A stretch of DNA of 64,000 bases, taken from Chloroflexota bacterium (GTDB lineage Bacteria > Chloroflexota > Dormibacteria > Dormibacterales > Dormibacteraceae). The stretch's first letter is position 1. Every line of letters starts with the position of its first letter. The position numbers and the translations under genes were made by a program. The stretch covers positions 1 to 64,000 of the forward strand of contig VBEG01000025.1 in the NCBI GenBank assembly GCA_005882115.1, written 5' to 3'. The notes beneath the pieces are model-generated. The model searched no databases, was not told the DNA's origin, and saw only the letters and a list, made by a program, of their open reading frames with translations. Of the stretch, positions 1 to 7,607 are shown one piece after another.

Positions 1-49
1 TCGGCCGGGTCGAACCGGGGTCCAGCGGACATATGTTCGGGAGGTTAGA

Positions 50-63
50 CGAACATTCGTTTG
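50..63 (+). promoter_or_regulatory. LexA/SOS-box-like operator
   Basis: The sequence CGAACATTCGTTTG matches the Gram-positive/actinobacterial LexA box pattern CGAAC-N4-GTTYG. It lies about 45 bases upstream of the GTG of the truncated sigma-like gene. It overlaps a perfect inverted repeat, ATGTTCG-N10-CGAACAT, at 33-56. A TAGACT hexamer at 71-76 could be the -10 element it controls. LexA itself is not in the window, so the regulator is inferred from the motif alone. Confidence 0.45.
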
Positions 64-108
64 GAGTCAATAGACTAGCCACCGGACAAAGCCCAGGCCG
101 AGCCGTAC

Positions 109-441
109 GTGCCTGGATCGGAGGCCGACTTGGAACGCCTCTCCCGCGAAGCGTATCGCCGGATCTTCGGCACCCTGATCACTCTTGTGCGCGACCGTGC
201 GACCGCCGAGGACTGCGCGCAGGAGACCTTCGAGCGGGCCTATCGCAGTTGGGCCTCCTGGAGGCCTGACGCACCTGTCGAGGCCGCGGCACCCAACGGC
301 AACGGCAATGCCAACGGCCACGACAAGGACAAGAGTCACGCGACGCCGAAAGGCGAGAGCGTCGCGCCGCCGAGGTTGGAGCCCGCGCCGGTCGATCAGG
401 CCGACACGCGCCAGCCGGTGAACTTCTCGCCGCGGTCGTAG
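109..441 (+). CDS. Truncated sigma-70 region 2-like protein with low-complexity tail
   Basis: 110 residues. Residues 5-50 resemble sigma-70 region 2 of ECF factors, including the AEDCAQETFERAYR stretch (compare AEDxxQExFxRA). After RPDAPVEA, where an ECF factor would continue into regions 2.3/2.4, the protein turns into an Asn/Gly/Lys/Pro-rich tail. No region 4 is present. It could bind core RNA polymerase but should not read a -35 element. The GTG at 109 is the first start that gives the full helix. The gene sits behind a LexA-like box and is followed by an intrinsic terminator, so it looks like a complete transcription unit and not a sequence error. Function unknown; a decayed ECF factor is the alternative. 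Confidence 0.55.
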   Translation: MPGSEADLERLSREAYRRIFGTLITLVRDRATAEDCAQETFERAYRSWASWRPDAPVEAAAPNGNGNANGHDKDKSHATPKGESVAPPRLEPAPVDQADTRQPVNFSPRS

Positions 442-468
442 CGGAAGTCCCTTAGACCCCTTCCTCTT

Positions 469-504
469 GGGGCCGGGCCGCAAGGTTCGGCCCCTTATCT
501 TTTT
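469..504 (+). terminator. Intrinsic terminator after the sigma-like gene
   Basis: A perfect 7-bp stem GGGGCCG (469-475) / CGGCCCC (488-494) with a 12-base loop is followed by TTATCTTTTT. It lies about 30 bases after the stop of the upstream + gene and ends within the last codons of convergent cysS. It fits a Rho-independent terminator for the + strand. Confidence 0.7.
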
Positions 505-1889
505 ATGTGCTGCCCATCCGCGGCGTCTATCACCTTGACGCCGAGCGCCGCGAGCTCTTCACGCAGCCGATCCGACCTCGCAAAGTCCTTCGCGGCCCGT
601 GCCTTCTTCCTGGCCTCCAGGAGCTCCGCAGCGCCGTCGGGCAGCCGCCCCTCCTCCGTCGTCGGGCGATCTAGGTCAAGGCCGAGGACTGCGTCCCACC
701 GCTTGAGGAGGGTTGCCTTCACGGGCGCCGGCAGCGACGACCGCATGAGCTCCGCGACGAGCGCCATCGCCGCCGGCATGTCGAGGTCGTTGCCGATCCC
801 TGATCGGAACCGTGACTCCCACTCCTCGCTGGGTGCGCTCACGTCGGGAGCTGACTGGCTCGACCATGCGGCAACTCGCTCTCTCAGCTGTCGGAGCGCA
901 CGGTCGGCGCCCGCAAGCCTCTCCGTGCTGAAGTTGAGGGGCGCCCGGTACTTGGCCTGCAGAGCCAGATAACGAAACGCGAGCGGGTCGAACCCCTGAT
1001 CTTCCAGCTCCGTGATGCGGAAGAAGTTGCCGGCCGACTTGGCCATACGCGCGCCCGAGAGCATGAGCAACCCACCGTGCATCCACAGTCCGACTACGCG
1101 GTGGCCCGTCACAGCCTCGGACTGCGCGATCTCTGCCTCGTGGTGGGGAAAGACGTTGTCGGCGCCTCCGGTGTGGACGTCGAAACGTTCGCCGAGCAAT
1201 GACAGCGACATGGCGGAGCACTCGATGTGCCAGCCTGGAAATCCTTCGCCCCACGGACTCGGCCAGAGCTGCTGCCGGTGCTCGCCGGCCGCCTTCCAGA
1301 GCGTGAAGTCACCGGGATGCTTCTTGCGGGGATCAGGGTCGCCGCGCACGCCGGTGAGCAGGTTGTCTGTCGTGTTGCGCGACAGCCGGCCATAAGCGGG
1401 AAACGTCGCGATGTCGTAATAAACCGTGCCGCCGATCTCGTATGCATGGCCCTGAACGATCAGCTTCTCGATCAGCTCGATCATCTGCGGGATGTACTGC
1501 GTGGCGCGCGGATATTCGACCGCCGGTTGGATATTCACCTTTCGGATATCGGCCATGAACGCGTTGGTGTAGTAGGCGGAGATCTCTTCGGTCGACTTGT
1601 TCTCCAGCCGGGCGGAGACCAGCATCTTGTCCTCGCCTCGGTCGAACGTGTCATCGGTGAGGTGGCCGACATCTGTGATGTTCATGACCTGATGGGTTGG
1701 AAAGCCGAGGTAGGTCAGGCTGCGGCAAAGGAGGTCCGGCAGCATGAACGTCCGCAGGTTGCCGACGTGCACGTAGCGGTACACGGTTGGACCGCAGGAG
1801 TAGATCCGCACCACGCCGTCGTGGATCGGCCTGAGCTCTTGCCTCGAGCGAGTGAAGGTGTCGTACAGCCGGACCGGGGGCCGACTCAT
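495..1889 (-). CDS. cysS: Cysteinyl-tRNA synthetase
   Basis: 464 residues, the usual length for CysRS. It charges tRNA-Cys with cysteine in the cytoplasm. Cys32 in YSCGPTVY begins the zinc-site/active-site region and HVGN (about 41-44) is the HIGH signature. GWHIECSAMS and FPHHEAEIAQSEA give the further zinc ligands and active site, and RMAKSAGN (about 280) is the KMSKS loop. The C-terminal anticodon-binding helices are present. These features favour CysRS over its paralogue MshC. The ATG at 1889 is 22 bp from the divergent molybdopterin-binding gene, so the two share a very short promoter region. Confidence 0.95.
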   Translation of the reverse strand: MSRPPVRLYDTFTRSRQELRPIHDGVVRIYSCGPTVYRYVHVGNLRTFMLPDLLCRSLTYLGFPTHQVMNITDVGHLTDDTFDRGEDKMLVSARLENKSTEEISAYYTNAFMADIRKVNIQPAVEYPRATQYIPQMIELIEKLIVQGHAYEIGGTVYYDIATFPAYGRLSRNTTDNLLTGVRGDPDPRKKHPGDFTLWKAAGEHRQQLWPSPWGEGFPGWHIECSAMSLSLLGERFDVHTGGADNVFPHHEAEIAQSEAVTGHRVVGLWMHGGLLMLSGARMAKSAGNFFRITELEDQGFDPLAFRYLALQAKYRAPLNFSTERLAGADRALRQLRERVAAWSSQSAPDVSAPSEEWESRFRSGIGNDLDMPAAMALVAELMRSSLPAPVKATLLKRWDAVLGLDLDRPTTEEGRLPDGAAELLEARKKARAAKDFARSDRLREELAALGVKVIDAADGQHIKR

Positions 1890-1896
1890 TCGAATC

Positions 1897-1902
1897 TATC
1901 CT
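1897..1902 (+). promoter_or_regulatory. -10 box (TATCCT) for a probably leaderless gene
   Basis: TATCCT lies 9 bases upstream of the ATG at 1912, inside a 22-bp divergent spacer. No Shine-Dalgarno is visible. The spacing puts the transcript start at or next to the start codon, as for leaderless mRNAs with a TANNNT box. Confidence 0.45.
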
Positions 1903-1911
1903 CTCAATTAC

Positions 1912-2904
1912 ATGAAGGCGATCCGCCTCAACGGCAAGGCAGCGACAGAGGCCGACATTAAAGGACGCGTACTCGTCCACGACCTCGGGCCTGAGCTTCG
2001 CAAGGGCAGCATCCTCCGAGCGGGGGACCTACCGCGTGTTCAGCAGACCGGCGAGATCCATGTCATCGAGCTGGAGCCTGGTGATGTTCATGAGGATGAG
2101 GCCGCCGCCCGGCTGGCCGCAGCACTGACAGTCCCCGGACTCGAAGCCAAGCCACCGGTGCAGAGCCAGTCCCGCCTCATCGCCCGGCGCCGTGGCCTGG
2201 TGCGCGTTCGCGGGGAGGTGGTCGACGCGATCAACGGGCTCGGATACATGTCTGTGTTCACCCTGATGGACGGTCAGGCCGTCGCCGAGGGCGAAGAGGT
2301 GATCGGCTGCAAGGTCACGCCGGTGGCGGTTCCGGGGGCTTTGATCGAGCAGGCCGAGCGGCTGTGCCGGGAAAAAGGACCGGTTGTCGAGCTGCTGCCG
2401 TTCCTTCCGCTGAAAACCTTTGTCGTGGCCACCGAGCGGCTGAAGCCCAGAGCCCGCGACCTGTTTCGCGCCGCCGTGACGGCCAAGCTCGGCTGGTACG
2501 GCGCCGAGCTGCTCGCCGTGCGTGAGGTAGCTCGGACGGGCGACGCCGTGGCGGCCGCATATCAGGAAGCGATCGACAGCGGCGCCGATCTCGTCCTCTT
2601 CGCGGGCGCGTCCGCGATCGATCCGCTCGATCCGGCCTACGCGGAGCTGACGCACGCGGGAGGAGACCTTCTCCAGCTCGGCGCGCCGATGCACCCTGGC
2701 AGCATGCTCTGGCTCGGACGCTTACGCCAGGCCGCGGTGGTGGGTGTCGCGTCGTGTGCCGGGTTCGGGCGCAACAGCTCTCTCGACCTCCTCCTGCCTT
2801 TCGTGTTCGCCTACGGTCGGGCCGACGCAGGCGATCTCCTGCGCCTTGGTCACGGGGGTCTGATCGAGGCCGGCGCGGGAAGGCGGTTCCCGCCTTACTC
2901 CTGA
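1912..2904 (+). CDS. Molybdopterin-binding-domain protein (MoCF_biosynth-like)
   Basis: 330 residues from the ATG at 1912. The ORF-track start at 1852 would lie inside cysS. The C-terminal half contains the MoeA/MogA-like fold signature: ADLVLFAGASAIDPLDPAY, then GAPMHPGSMLWLG and a Gly-rich ASCAGFGRN segment. The N-terminal part resembles the conserved front domain found with these proteins (MKAIRLNGKAATEADIKGRVL). This family is often placed near molybdenum cofactor cytidylyltransferases and Mo-enzyme genes, but none is adjacent here. Its substrate is not known from the sequence. It converges on the DUF309 gene with a 10-base overlap. Confidence 0.7.
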   Translation: MKAIRLNGKAATEADIKGRVLVHDLGPELRKGSILRAGDLPRVQQTGEIHVIELEPGDVHEDEAAARLAAALTVPGLEAKPPVQSQSRLIARRRGLVRVRGEVVDAINGLGYMSVFTLMDGQAVAEGEEVIGCKVTPVAVPGALIEQAERLCREKGPVVELLPFLPLKTFVVATERLKPRARDLFRAAVTAKLGWYGAELLAVREVARTGDAVAAAYQEAIDSGADLVLFAGASAIDPLDPAYAELTHAGGDLLQLGAPMHPGSMLWLGRLRQAAVVGVASCAGFGRNSSLDLLLPFVFAYGRADAGDLLRLGHGGLIEAGAGRRFPPYS

Positions 2905-3257
2905 ACCGGGCTACCCCCCTGACGAATGGCCGGCATCGTCAGCTCTGGCCAATCCCGCCCTGACATCGCCTCGAGGTAGCCCTCGACAGAGCGGACGAGA
3001 GGTTCGAGGACCACTCCGCGGTGGCGTGGGAGATACGGCTTCAGGTAATCCGCTCCGCTGCGCCACTTGTTGACGGCGCCCCGCCGGTTGTGGCGCGTGT
3101 AGTGCAGACAGCCGGCAGCCACCTGGATCAGGCCCTTGTAGAAACCACTGTCCGGACCCTTACGGTCGTGCGTCCATTCGCGCTCCCAGGCTTCGTGCGC
3201 GTCCCAGTAGCGGCCGCTGTTAAAAAGCTCGACGCCCTCCCCGAGCATGTCGCTCAC
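2895..3257 (-). CDS. DUF309 family protein
   Basis: 120 residues. The pattern GVELFNSGRYWDAHEAWE, then FYKGLIQVAAGCLHY, is typical of the DUF309 all-helical family, whose biochemical role is unknown. The GTG at 3257 is chosen because it directly precedes the conserved helix. The start codon is only 15 bp from the GTG of the divergent HD-domain gene. The 3' end overlaps the convergent upstream gene by 10 bases. Confidence 0.75.
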   Translation of the reverse strand: MSDMLGEGVELFNSGRYWDAHEAWEREWTHDRKGPDSGFYKGLIQVAAGCLHYTRHNRRGAVNKWRSGADYLKPYLPRHRGVVLEPLVRSVEGYLEAMSGRDWPELTMPAIRQGGSPVQE

Positions 3258-3272
3258 GGCAATAATCGCTTC

Positions 3273-4661
3273 GTGGACGAGGCTCGCACCGAGTATTCAC
3301 GCGTCAATCTCTCGAGCGATCCCATCTACCGATACCTTCGCATCACGAAGGGCGGGCCCGGCGGGGTTGCCGGCCGGGCTGCCGAGCAGGACCTCGTCGA
3401 CGCGGCGTGGCTGCAGCGCCTGCGCCGGATCCACCAGCTCCAGAGTGCGTGGTGGGTCTTCGCGACTGCTGAGCATTCACGGTTTCAGCACGCGCTGGGC
3501 GCGATGCATCTCGCCGGCGAGTGGGCGCGTCATCTCTACCCGTCGCTGAAGGTGTCCTGCGGGGACGTGCCCTCGCCACAGCTCGTCGAAGAGACAATGC
3601 GAATCGCCGGTCTGCTGCATGATGTCGGACACGGACCGTTCGGCCACTTCTTCGACGAGAACTATCTCGACACGTGGGGCATCGACCACGAGGTCGTCGG
3701 AAGAGCTCTGATCACGGGGCCACTCGCAGGCACCATCGGCGAGCTGGGCGCATCGCCATCCGCCGATTTCGCATCGGGGGAACGGATCGATCCGCGCTGG
3801 GTCGCCTACCTCATCTCCTCGACCGAGCTGCCAGGCTTTGAGCCGCCGCCCTGGCTGGTTGTGCTGCGTCCCGCGCTGGTCGGCCCCTTCTCGGCCGACA
3901 ACATGGACTACGTCCCTCGCGATTCCTATATATGTGGTGTGTCGGCCGGTCCGGTCGACGTGCAGCGGATCATCCACTACTCGTTCATCTCGGAGCGCGG
4001 CCTGACCCTGCACGCGCACGGGGCCGAGGCGCTTTACATGTTCCTCAACTCGCGCCTGTACCTCTACCACCAGGTCTACTTTCACCGGACGGTGCGGCGG
4101 ATCGACCTCCAGCTCCGCGAGGTGTTCCGTCCGACCATCCAGCTCCTGCTCGGCGGCAACCCGCTGGAGCATCTCGACCGCTTCCTGGCGCTGACCGAAT
4201 GGTCGCTCCTATCCGACGTCGATCGCTGGGCGCGAGATGCGCAAGACGCGCAACGCCGGGAGCTCGGCGACGCATGGGCCGCGGTCGTGGCGCGAAAGCT
4301 CAAGTGGAAGCTGATCTACCAGGGCCACACCGACGCCCGAGACATCCCCAGCGGCGCCTTGAGCGTCACTCGCGACCAGTTCGCGAGCCGGCTGCGCGAG
4401 CGACTGCCGACGAATCTGAGGGACATCGCCTTCGAGGTCGACGTCGCGGCCCAGGAGTCGCGCGCCTTCAACCCGATGACGGAAACCGCCGACATCCTTT
4501 TCTACGAACCGCTCGAAGACACCTACCGGCAGAGCCGCGTTCTCGATCTGTTCAAACGGCTGCCGGTGCGGATGGCGCTGTTCCGGATCTTCGCCCACGA
4601 CGAGTCGCATCGGCACGACCTGATCAAGGCCGCGAACGAAGTCCTGGGTCTAGCCACCTAG
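3273..4661 (+). CDS. HD-superfamily phosphohydrolase (dGTPase/SAMHD1-like)
   Basis: 462 residues from the GTG at 3273. The longer ORF-track start would cover the divergent DUF309 gene. The HD-domain metal ligands are clear: H in AEHSRFQHALG (about residues 67-77) and HD in GLLHDVGHGPFGH (about 112-124). The latter is the signature shared with dNTP triphosphohydrolases and SAMHD1-like enzymes. A later D in SADNMDYVPRD probably completes the site. It may hydrolyse dNTPs or a related nucleotide, but the substrate is inferred. An AATAAT box 6 bases before the GTG suggests a leaderless transcript. Confidence 0.8.
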   Translation: MDEARTEYSRVNLSSDPIYRYLRITKGGPGGVAGRAAEQDLVDAAWLQRLRRIHQLQSAWWVFATAEHSRFQHALGAMHLAGEWARHLYPSLKVSCGDVPSPQLVEETMRIAGLLHDVGHGPFGHFFDENYLDTWGIDHEVVGRALITGPLAGTIGELGASPSADFASGERIDPRWVAYLISSTELPGFEPPPWLVVLRPALVGPFSADNMDYVPRDSYICGVSAGPVDVQRIIHYSFISERGLTLHAHGAEALYMFLNSRLYLYHQVYFHRTVRRIDLQLREVFRPTIQLLLGGNPLEHLDRFLALTEWSLLSDVDRWARDAQDAQRRELGDAWAAVVARKLKWKLIYQGHTDARDIPSGALSVTRDQFASRLRERLPTNLRDIAFEVDVAAQESRAFNPMTETADILFYEPLEDTYRQSRVLDLFKRLPVRMALFRIFAHDESHRHDLIKAANEVLGLAT

Positions 4662-4677
4662 GCCCGGGGGTCGAAGC

Positions 4678-4926
4678 CTAAAAGTCGTCGTCTCCGCCGC
4701 CGAAGTCGTCGCCGCCACCAAGGTCGTCATCGCCACCGCCGAAGTCGTCGCCGCCTCCAAAATCCTCGTCGGCCTCGCCCGAGCTGACAGTGGCGAAGGT
4801 CGACACAAGCCGGCGCAGCGCTTGCTTGCCGCAGTGAGGGCAGCCTGGGTCGGGCGAAGAAAAACGTGCCAGCAGGACCGACGACCGCTTGCCGCACTCG
4901 TCGCACCGGTACTCGTAAATCGGCAC
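4678..4926 (-). CDS. FmdB-family zinc ribbon protein with Gly-Asp repeat tail
   Basis: 82 residues from the GTG at 4926 (VPIYEYRC matches the family start MPIYEYxC). Two Cys pairs, CDEC and CPHC, form the FmdB zinc ribbon in residues 8-32. The last 28 residues are tandem copies of an FGGGDD-type unit, which makes the tail strongly acidic and flexible. The same periodicity is visible in the DNA at 4681-4770. The ORF-track version of 245 residues is an artefact of upstream read-through. FmdB proteins are putative regulators; the role of the tail is unknown. Confidence 0.85.
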   Translation of the reverse strand: MPIYEYRCDECGKRSSVLLARFSSPDPGCPHCGKQALRRLVSTFATVSSGEADEDFGGGDDFGGGDDDLGGGDDFGGGDDDF

Positions 4927-4929
4927 GAA

Positions 4930-4939
4930 TACGATTATC
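4930..4939. promoter_or_regulatory. Overlapping divergent -10 boxes (fmdB-like / PLP lyase)
   Basis: In the 27-bp spacer, the minus strand has GATAAT (complement of 4934-4939) 7 bases before the fmdB GTG. The plus strand has TACGAT (4930-4935) 18 bases before the ATG at 4954. The two hexamers overlap, so RNA polymerase could bind in only one direction at a time. Confidence 0.4.
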
Positions 4940-4953
4940 GGCGTGAAGCCGAT

Positions 4954-5886
4954 ATGGCGCTGGCGCACCACGCCGGCGTGATCTCGATCCAGCGCCTGCG
5001 CGCGGCTGCCGAACGGGCAGCGCCGCACGTGCTGAGGTCGCCGATGGTTCCTATCGAGGGCGCGCTGCTCAAGCTCGAGTGCCTGCAGCCGACCGGCAGC
5101 TTCAAGGTGCGAGGCTTCTTTGCCGCGGCGCTCGCCCTGCCACCCGAACGACTGCGTCGCGGGCTGCTCACCGTCAGCGCGGGCAACGCCGCCCAGGCAT
5201 GCGCCTACGCGGCGATGAAGTTGGGGGTCTCCTGCCGAGTCGTCATGTTCGACACCGCGCCGGAGACGAAGGTCGCGGGGGTGAAGCGATGGGGCGCCAC
5301 GCCGATCCCGATGCCACGGGATCAGCTGTTCAGCTGGATCGCCAACCAGGGTTGGAACGACGACCCGGAGTCCTTCATCCATCCGTTCGCCGACGACGAG
5401 GTGATGGCCGGGCATGGTGGCATCGGGCTGGAGCTGCTCGATGACGTGCCGGATCTCGAGCGCGTGGTCGTCCCAGTCGGTGGTGGGGGCCTCGTCACGG
5501 GCATTGCGTCCGCGATCAAGGGGATGCGGCCGGAGGTCGAGATCGTCGGCGTGCAGTCCGACGGATACGCGCTGTGGGATCGCGCCTTCGCCGCCGGAGG
5601 CTCTGTTTCGATCCAGCCCGCGACCATCGCCGACGGCACGACCGCACCGTTCGATCAGCGCATGTACGACCTGCTTGGGGAGTGCGTTGATCGCTGGCTC
5701 CTCGTGCCGGAGCCTCGGCTCAAGGCGGCCGTGCCGCAGCTCGCGTCAGCGGCCAAGGTGGTCGCCGAGGGTGCGGGCGCGCTGGCCTACGCGGCGCTCG
5801 AACAGCTGACGCCTGGTCCGACCACCGTCGCGATCGTTAGCGGAGGCAACATCGACACGACGCTTCTGGCAAGCCTTATCAGCTGA
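4954..5886 (+). CDS. PLP-dependent threonine dehydratase / serine racemase-like enzyme
   Basis: 310 residues from the ATG at 4954, which follows the divergent promoter; the 4822 start lies inside the FmdB gene. Fold-type II PLP motifs are present: GSFKVRG with the Schiff-base lysine near residue 50, TVSAGNAAQA that binds the substrate carboxylate, PVGGGG phosphate loop (about 172-177), and IVSGGN near the end. No C-terminal ACT domain is present, so this is a short catabolic or racemase-type enzyme and not biosynthetic IlvA. It probably deaminates L-threonine or L-serine to the 2-oxo acid. It overlaps the convergent membrane gene by 8 bases. Confidence 0.8.
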   Translation: MALAHHAGVISIQRLRAAAERAAPHVLRSPMVPIEGALLKLECLQPTGSFKVRGFFAAALALPPERLRRGLLTVSAGNAAQACAYAAMKLGVSCRVVMFDTAPETKVAGVKRWGATPIPMPRDQLFSWIANQGWNDDPESFIHPFADDEVMAGHGGIGLELLDDVPDLERVVVPVGGGGLVTGIASAIKGMRPEVEIVGVQSDGYALWDRAFAAGGSVSIQPATIADGTTAPFDQRMYDLLGECVDRWLLVPEPRLKAAVPQLASAAKVVAEGAGALAYAALEQLTPGPTTVAIVSGGNIDTTLLASLIS

Positions 5887-6559
5887 CCCGGGTCATCGCC
5901 CACGGCCCGCGTTTGATCGCGGCGACGAGCATCCAGACGAACAACGCAGCGCCCGGAATCCACAGGATCAGGCTCGTCACGTACAAACCCGTCGGCAAGC
6001 TGAAACCGACCGCCGCATCGTACGCACGGCTGTCAACGATGTTGATCAGGTTCAGCGGAGCTGTAATCGAACCAAGCCCGAGAAGCACCAGCACTACGTA
6101 GAAGGCCCACCGCCATCGCTTGAGAGCGCCCACGATGAACAGGGCGCAGATCGCGACCCCCACGAGCGTGGAGACCCAAAGCACCCCATTCATGAACGTG
6201 GTCATGGCCTGTATGAACTCTGGCGGCGGCGGTGTCACGTTGGGATTCAGCTGCTCCTGACGCCGAAAGCTCTGGGTCATGATCGTCGACATCATTCCGC
6301 CCATCCAGAACGGAAGGGTCATGGTGTACACCGCGGAGATCGCGTACCAACCGGCCACCGCGTACTGCATCGGGAGCGTCCATGAGGTTGGTTGGCGAGC
6401 CGCGGGCCGAGCCTGGTACGGGACAGGCGCGAACGGCTGGCTTGCGACCGGCACCCATGCGGTTCCATTCCACCGGAATCGGCCGTCATGAGAAAGCGTG
6501 CTGACCCAGCTCTGACCGTCCCAGTAGTACATCCCGTCCGGGGACACGCGCGTGCTCAC
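5879..6559 (-). CDS. Membrane protein with two N-terminal SPDG-x-WDG-type repeats
   Basis: 226 residues starting at the GTG whose last bases overlap the stop of the threonine aldolase gene (GTGA at 6559-6556). The start gives two back-to-back units, SPDGMYYWDGQSW and SHDGRFRWNGTAW. This is a short Trp-rich motif common at the ends of actinobacterial and Chloroflexota membrane proteins. About four transmembrane segments follow: near residues 60-85, 118-142, 150-170 and 185-212. Translational coupling to ltaE is likely. Function unknown. Confidence 0.65.
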   Translation of the reverse strand: MSTRVSPDGMYYWDGQSWVSTLSHDGRFRWNGTAWVPVASQPFAPVPYQARPAARQPTSWTLPMQYAVAGWYAISAVYTMTLPFWMGGMMSTIMTQSFRRQEQLNPNVTPPPPEFIQAMTTFMNGVLWVSTLVGVAICALFIVGALKRWRWAFYVVLVLLGLGSITAPLNLINIVDSRAYDAAVGFSLPTGLYVTSLILWIPGAALFVWMLVAAIKRGPWAMTRVS

Positions 6560-7587
6560 GCGTTCAGCACTTCCTCGCATATCTTCAGCGCGGACTGGAC
6601 GTCCTCCGCGTCGATGCCGTAGTGCGTGACGAAGCGGATGCTGCGAAGCCCCGTCGAGTCGCTGAGCAGTCCCCGTTTCGTGCACTCATCGACAAACGCG
6701 CCGGCGGGCATCTTCTCGAGGTCGAAGTAGACGAGGTTCGTCTGGACGCGATTGAGGTCGCACCGCACACCCGGAAGCTCGGCGAGCCCTTCGGCAAGGG
6801 TGCGCGCGTTTGCATGGTCGTCGGCAAGGCGGTCGACCATTTTCTCGAGCGCGATGAGACCGGCGGCCGCGAGCACGCCGACCTGCCGCATTCCTCCCCC
6901 CAGCCGCTTGCGCCACCGGCGCGCCTCCTCCACGTCCTCGGCGGACCCGCAGAAGATGCTGCCGACCGGGCACGCGAGCCCTTTGGAGAGACAGAAGGTC
7001 ACGGTGTCGGCGCAGTCCGCGATGTCCGAAGCATCAACTCCTAGAGCCACCGCCGCGTTGAATATGCGCGCGCCGTCCAGGTGGACGCGCAATCCCTGCT
7101 CGTGGGCCGCGTCGCTGGCCGCGCGCAGGGCGTCGAGCGGCCAGACGATGCCGCCATGCCGGTTGTGCGTGTTCTCGAACGTGATCGCGGCGGTGATCGG
7201 CTGGTGTGGGTCGTCACGGGGCCGGACCGCCCCCACGACCTGCTCCGGCGACATCACGCCCGCCTCCGTCGCCACAGGCCGGATCTGCACGCCGCAAACG
7301 GCCGCTGCGCCTGCGGTCTCGTAGTAGAAGGCGTGCGAATCGGCGTCCGCGATGAGCTCCTGTCCGCTCTGGGTGCTGACGGCGATCCCGATCAGGTTGC
7401 CCATGGTTCCGCTGGGTACGAAGGTAGCCGCCTCCTTGCCCATCCGCCCTGCGGCCACCTCCATCAGGCGGTTGGTCGTCGGGTCGTCGCCGAAGACATC
7501 GTCGCCAAGCGGTGCAGTGACCATCGCCTGGCGCATCTCCGGGCTTGGCATGGCGACCGTGTCGGAACGGAAGTCGATCCCGGGCAC
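6556..7587 (-). CDS. ltaE: Low-specificity L-threonine aldolase
   Basis: 343 residues. Fold-type I PLP enzyme that splits L-threonine (and allo-threonine) to glycine and acetaldehyde. Family signatures include DFRSDTVAMPSPEMRQAM at the start, GDDVFGDDPT, HLDGARIFNAA with the cofactor Asp, and FCLSKGLACPVGS with the Schiff-base Lys near residue 205. The GTG start at 7587 is 6 bases after a TAGATT -10 box shared with the divergent amidohydrolase. The next gene is coupled through a GTGA overlap. Confidence 0.9.
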   Translation of the reverse strand: MPGIDFRSDTVAMPSPEMRQAMVTAPLGDDVFGDDPTTNRLMEVAAGRMGKEAATFVPSGTMGNLIGIAVSTQSGQELIADADSHAFYYETAGAAAVCGVQIRPVATEAGVMSPEQVVGAVRPRDDPHQPITAAITFENTHNRHGGIVWPLDALRAASDAAHEQGLRVHLDGARIFNAAVALGVDASDIADCADTVTFCLSKGLACPVGSIFCGSAEDVEEARRWRKRLGGGMRQVGVLAAAGLIALEKMVDRLADDHANARTLAEGLAELPGVRCDLNRVQTNLVYFDLEKMPAGAFVDECTKRGLLSDSTGLRSIRFVTHYGIDAEDVQSALKICEEVLNA

Positions 7588-7592
7588 CCGAT

Positions 7593-7599
7593 TAATCTA
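7593..7599. promoter_or_regulatory. Symmetric bidirectional -10 element (ltaE / amidohydrolase)
   Basis: The 20-bp spacer contains ATTAATCTAA. Read forward it gives TAATCT (7593-7598), 9 bases before the GTG at 7608. Read backward it gives TAGATT (complement of 7594-7599), 6 bases before the ltaE GTG. Both spacings fit leaderless transcripts from one shared, nearly symmetric melting site. Confidence 0.5.
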
Positions 7600-7607
7600 A
7601 CCGCCGA

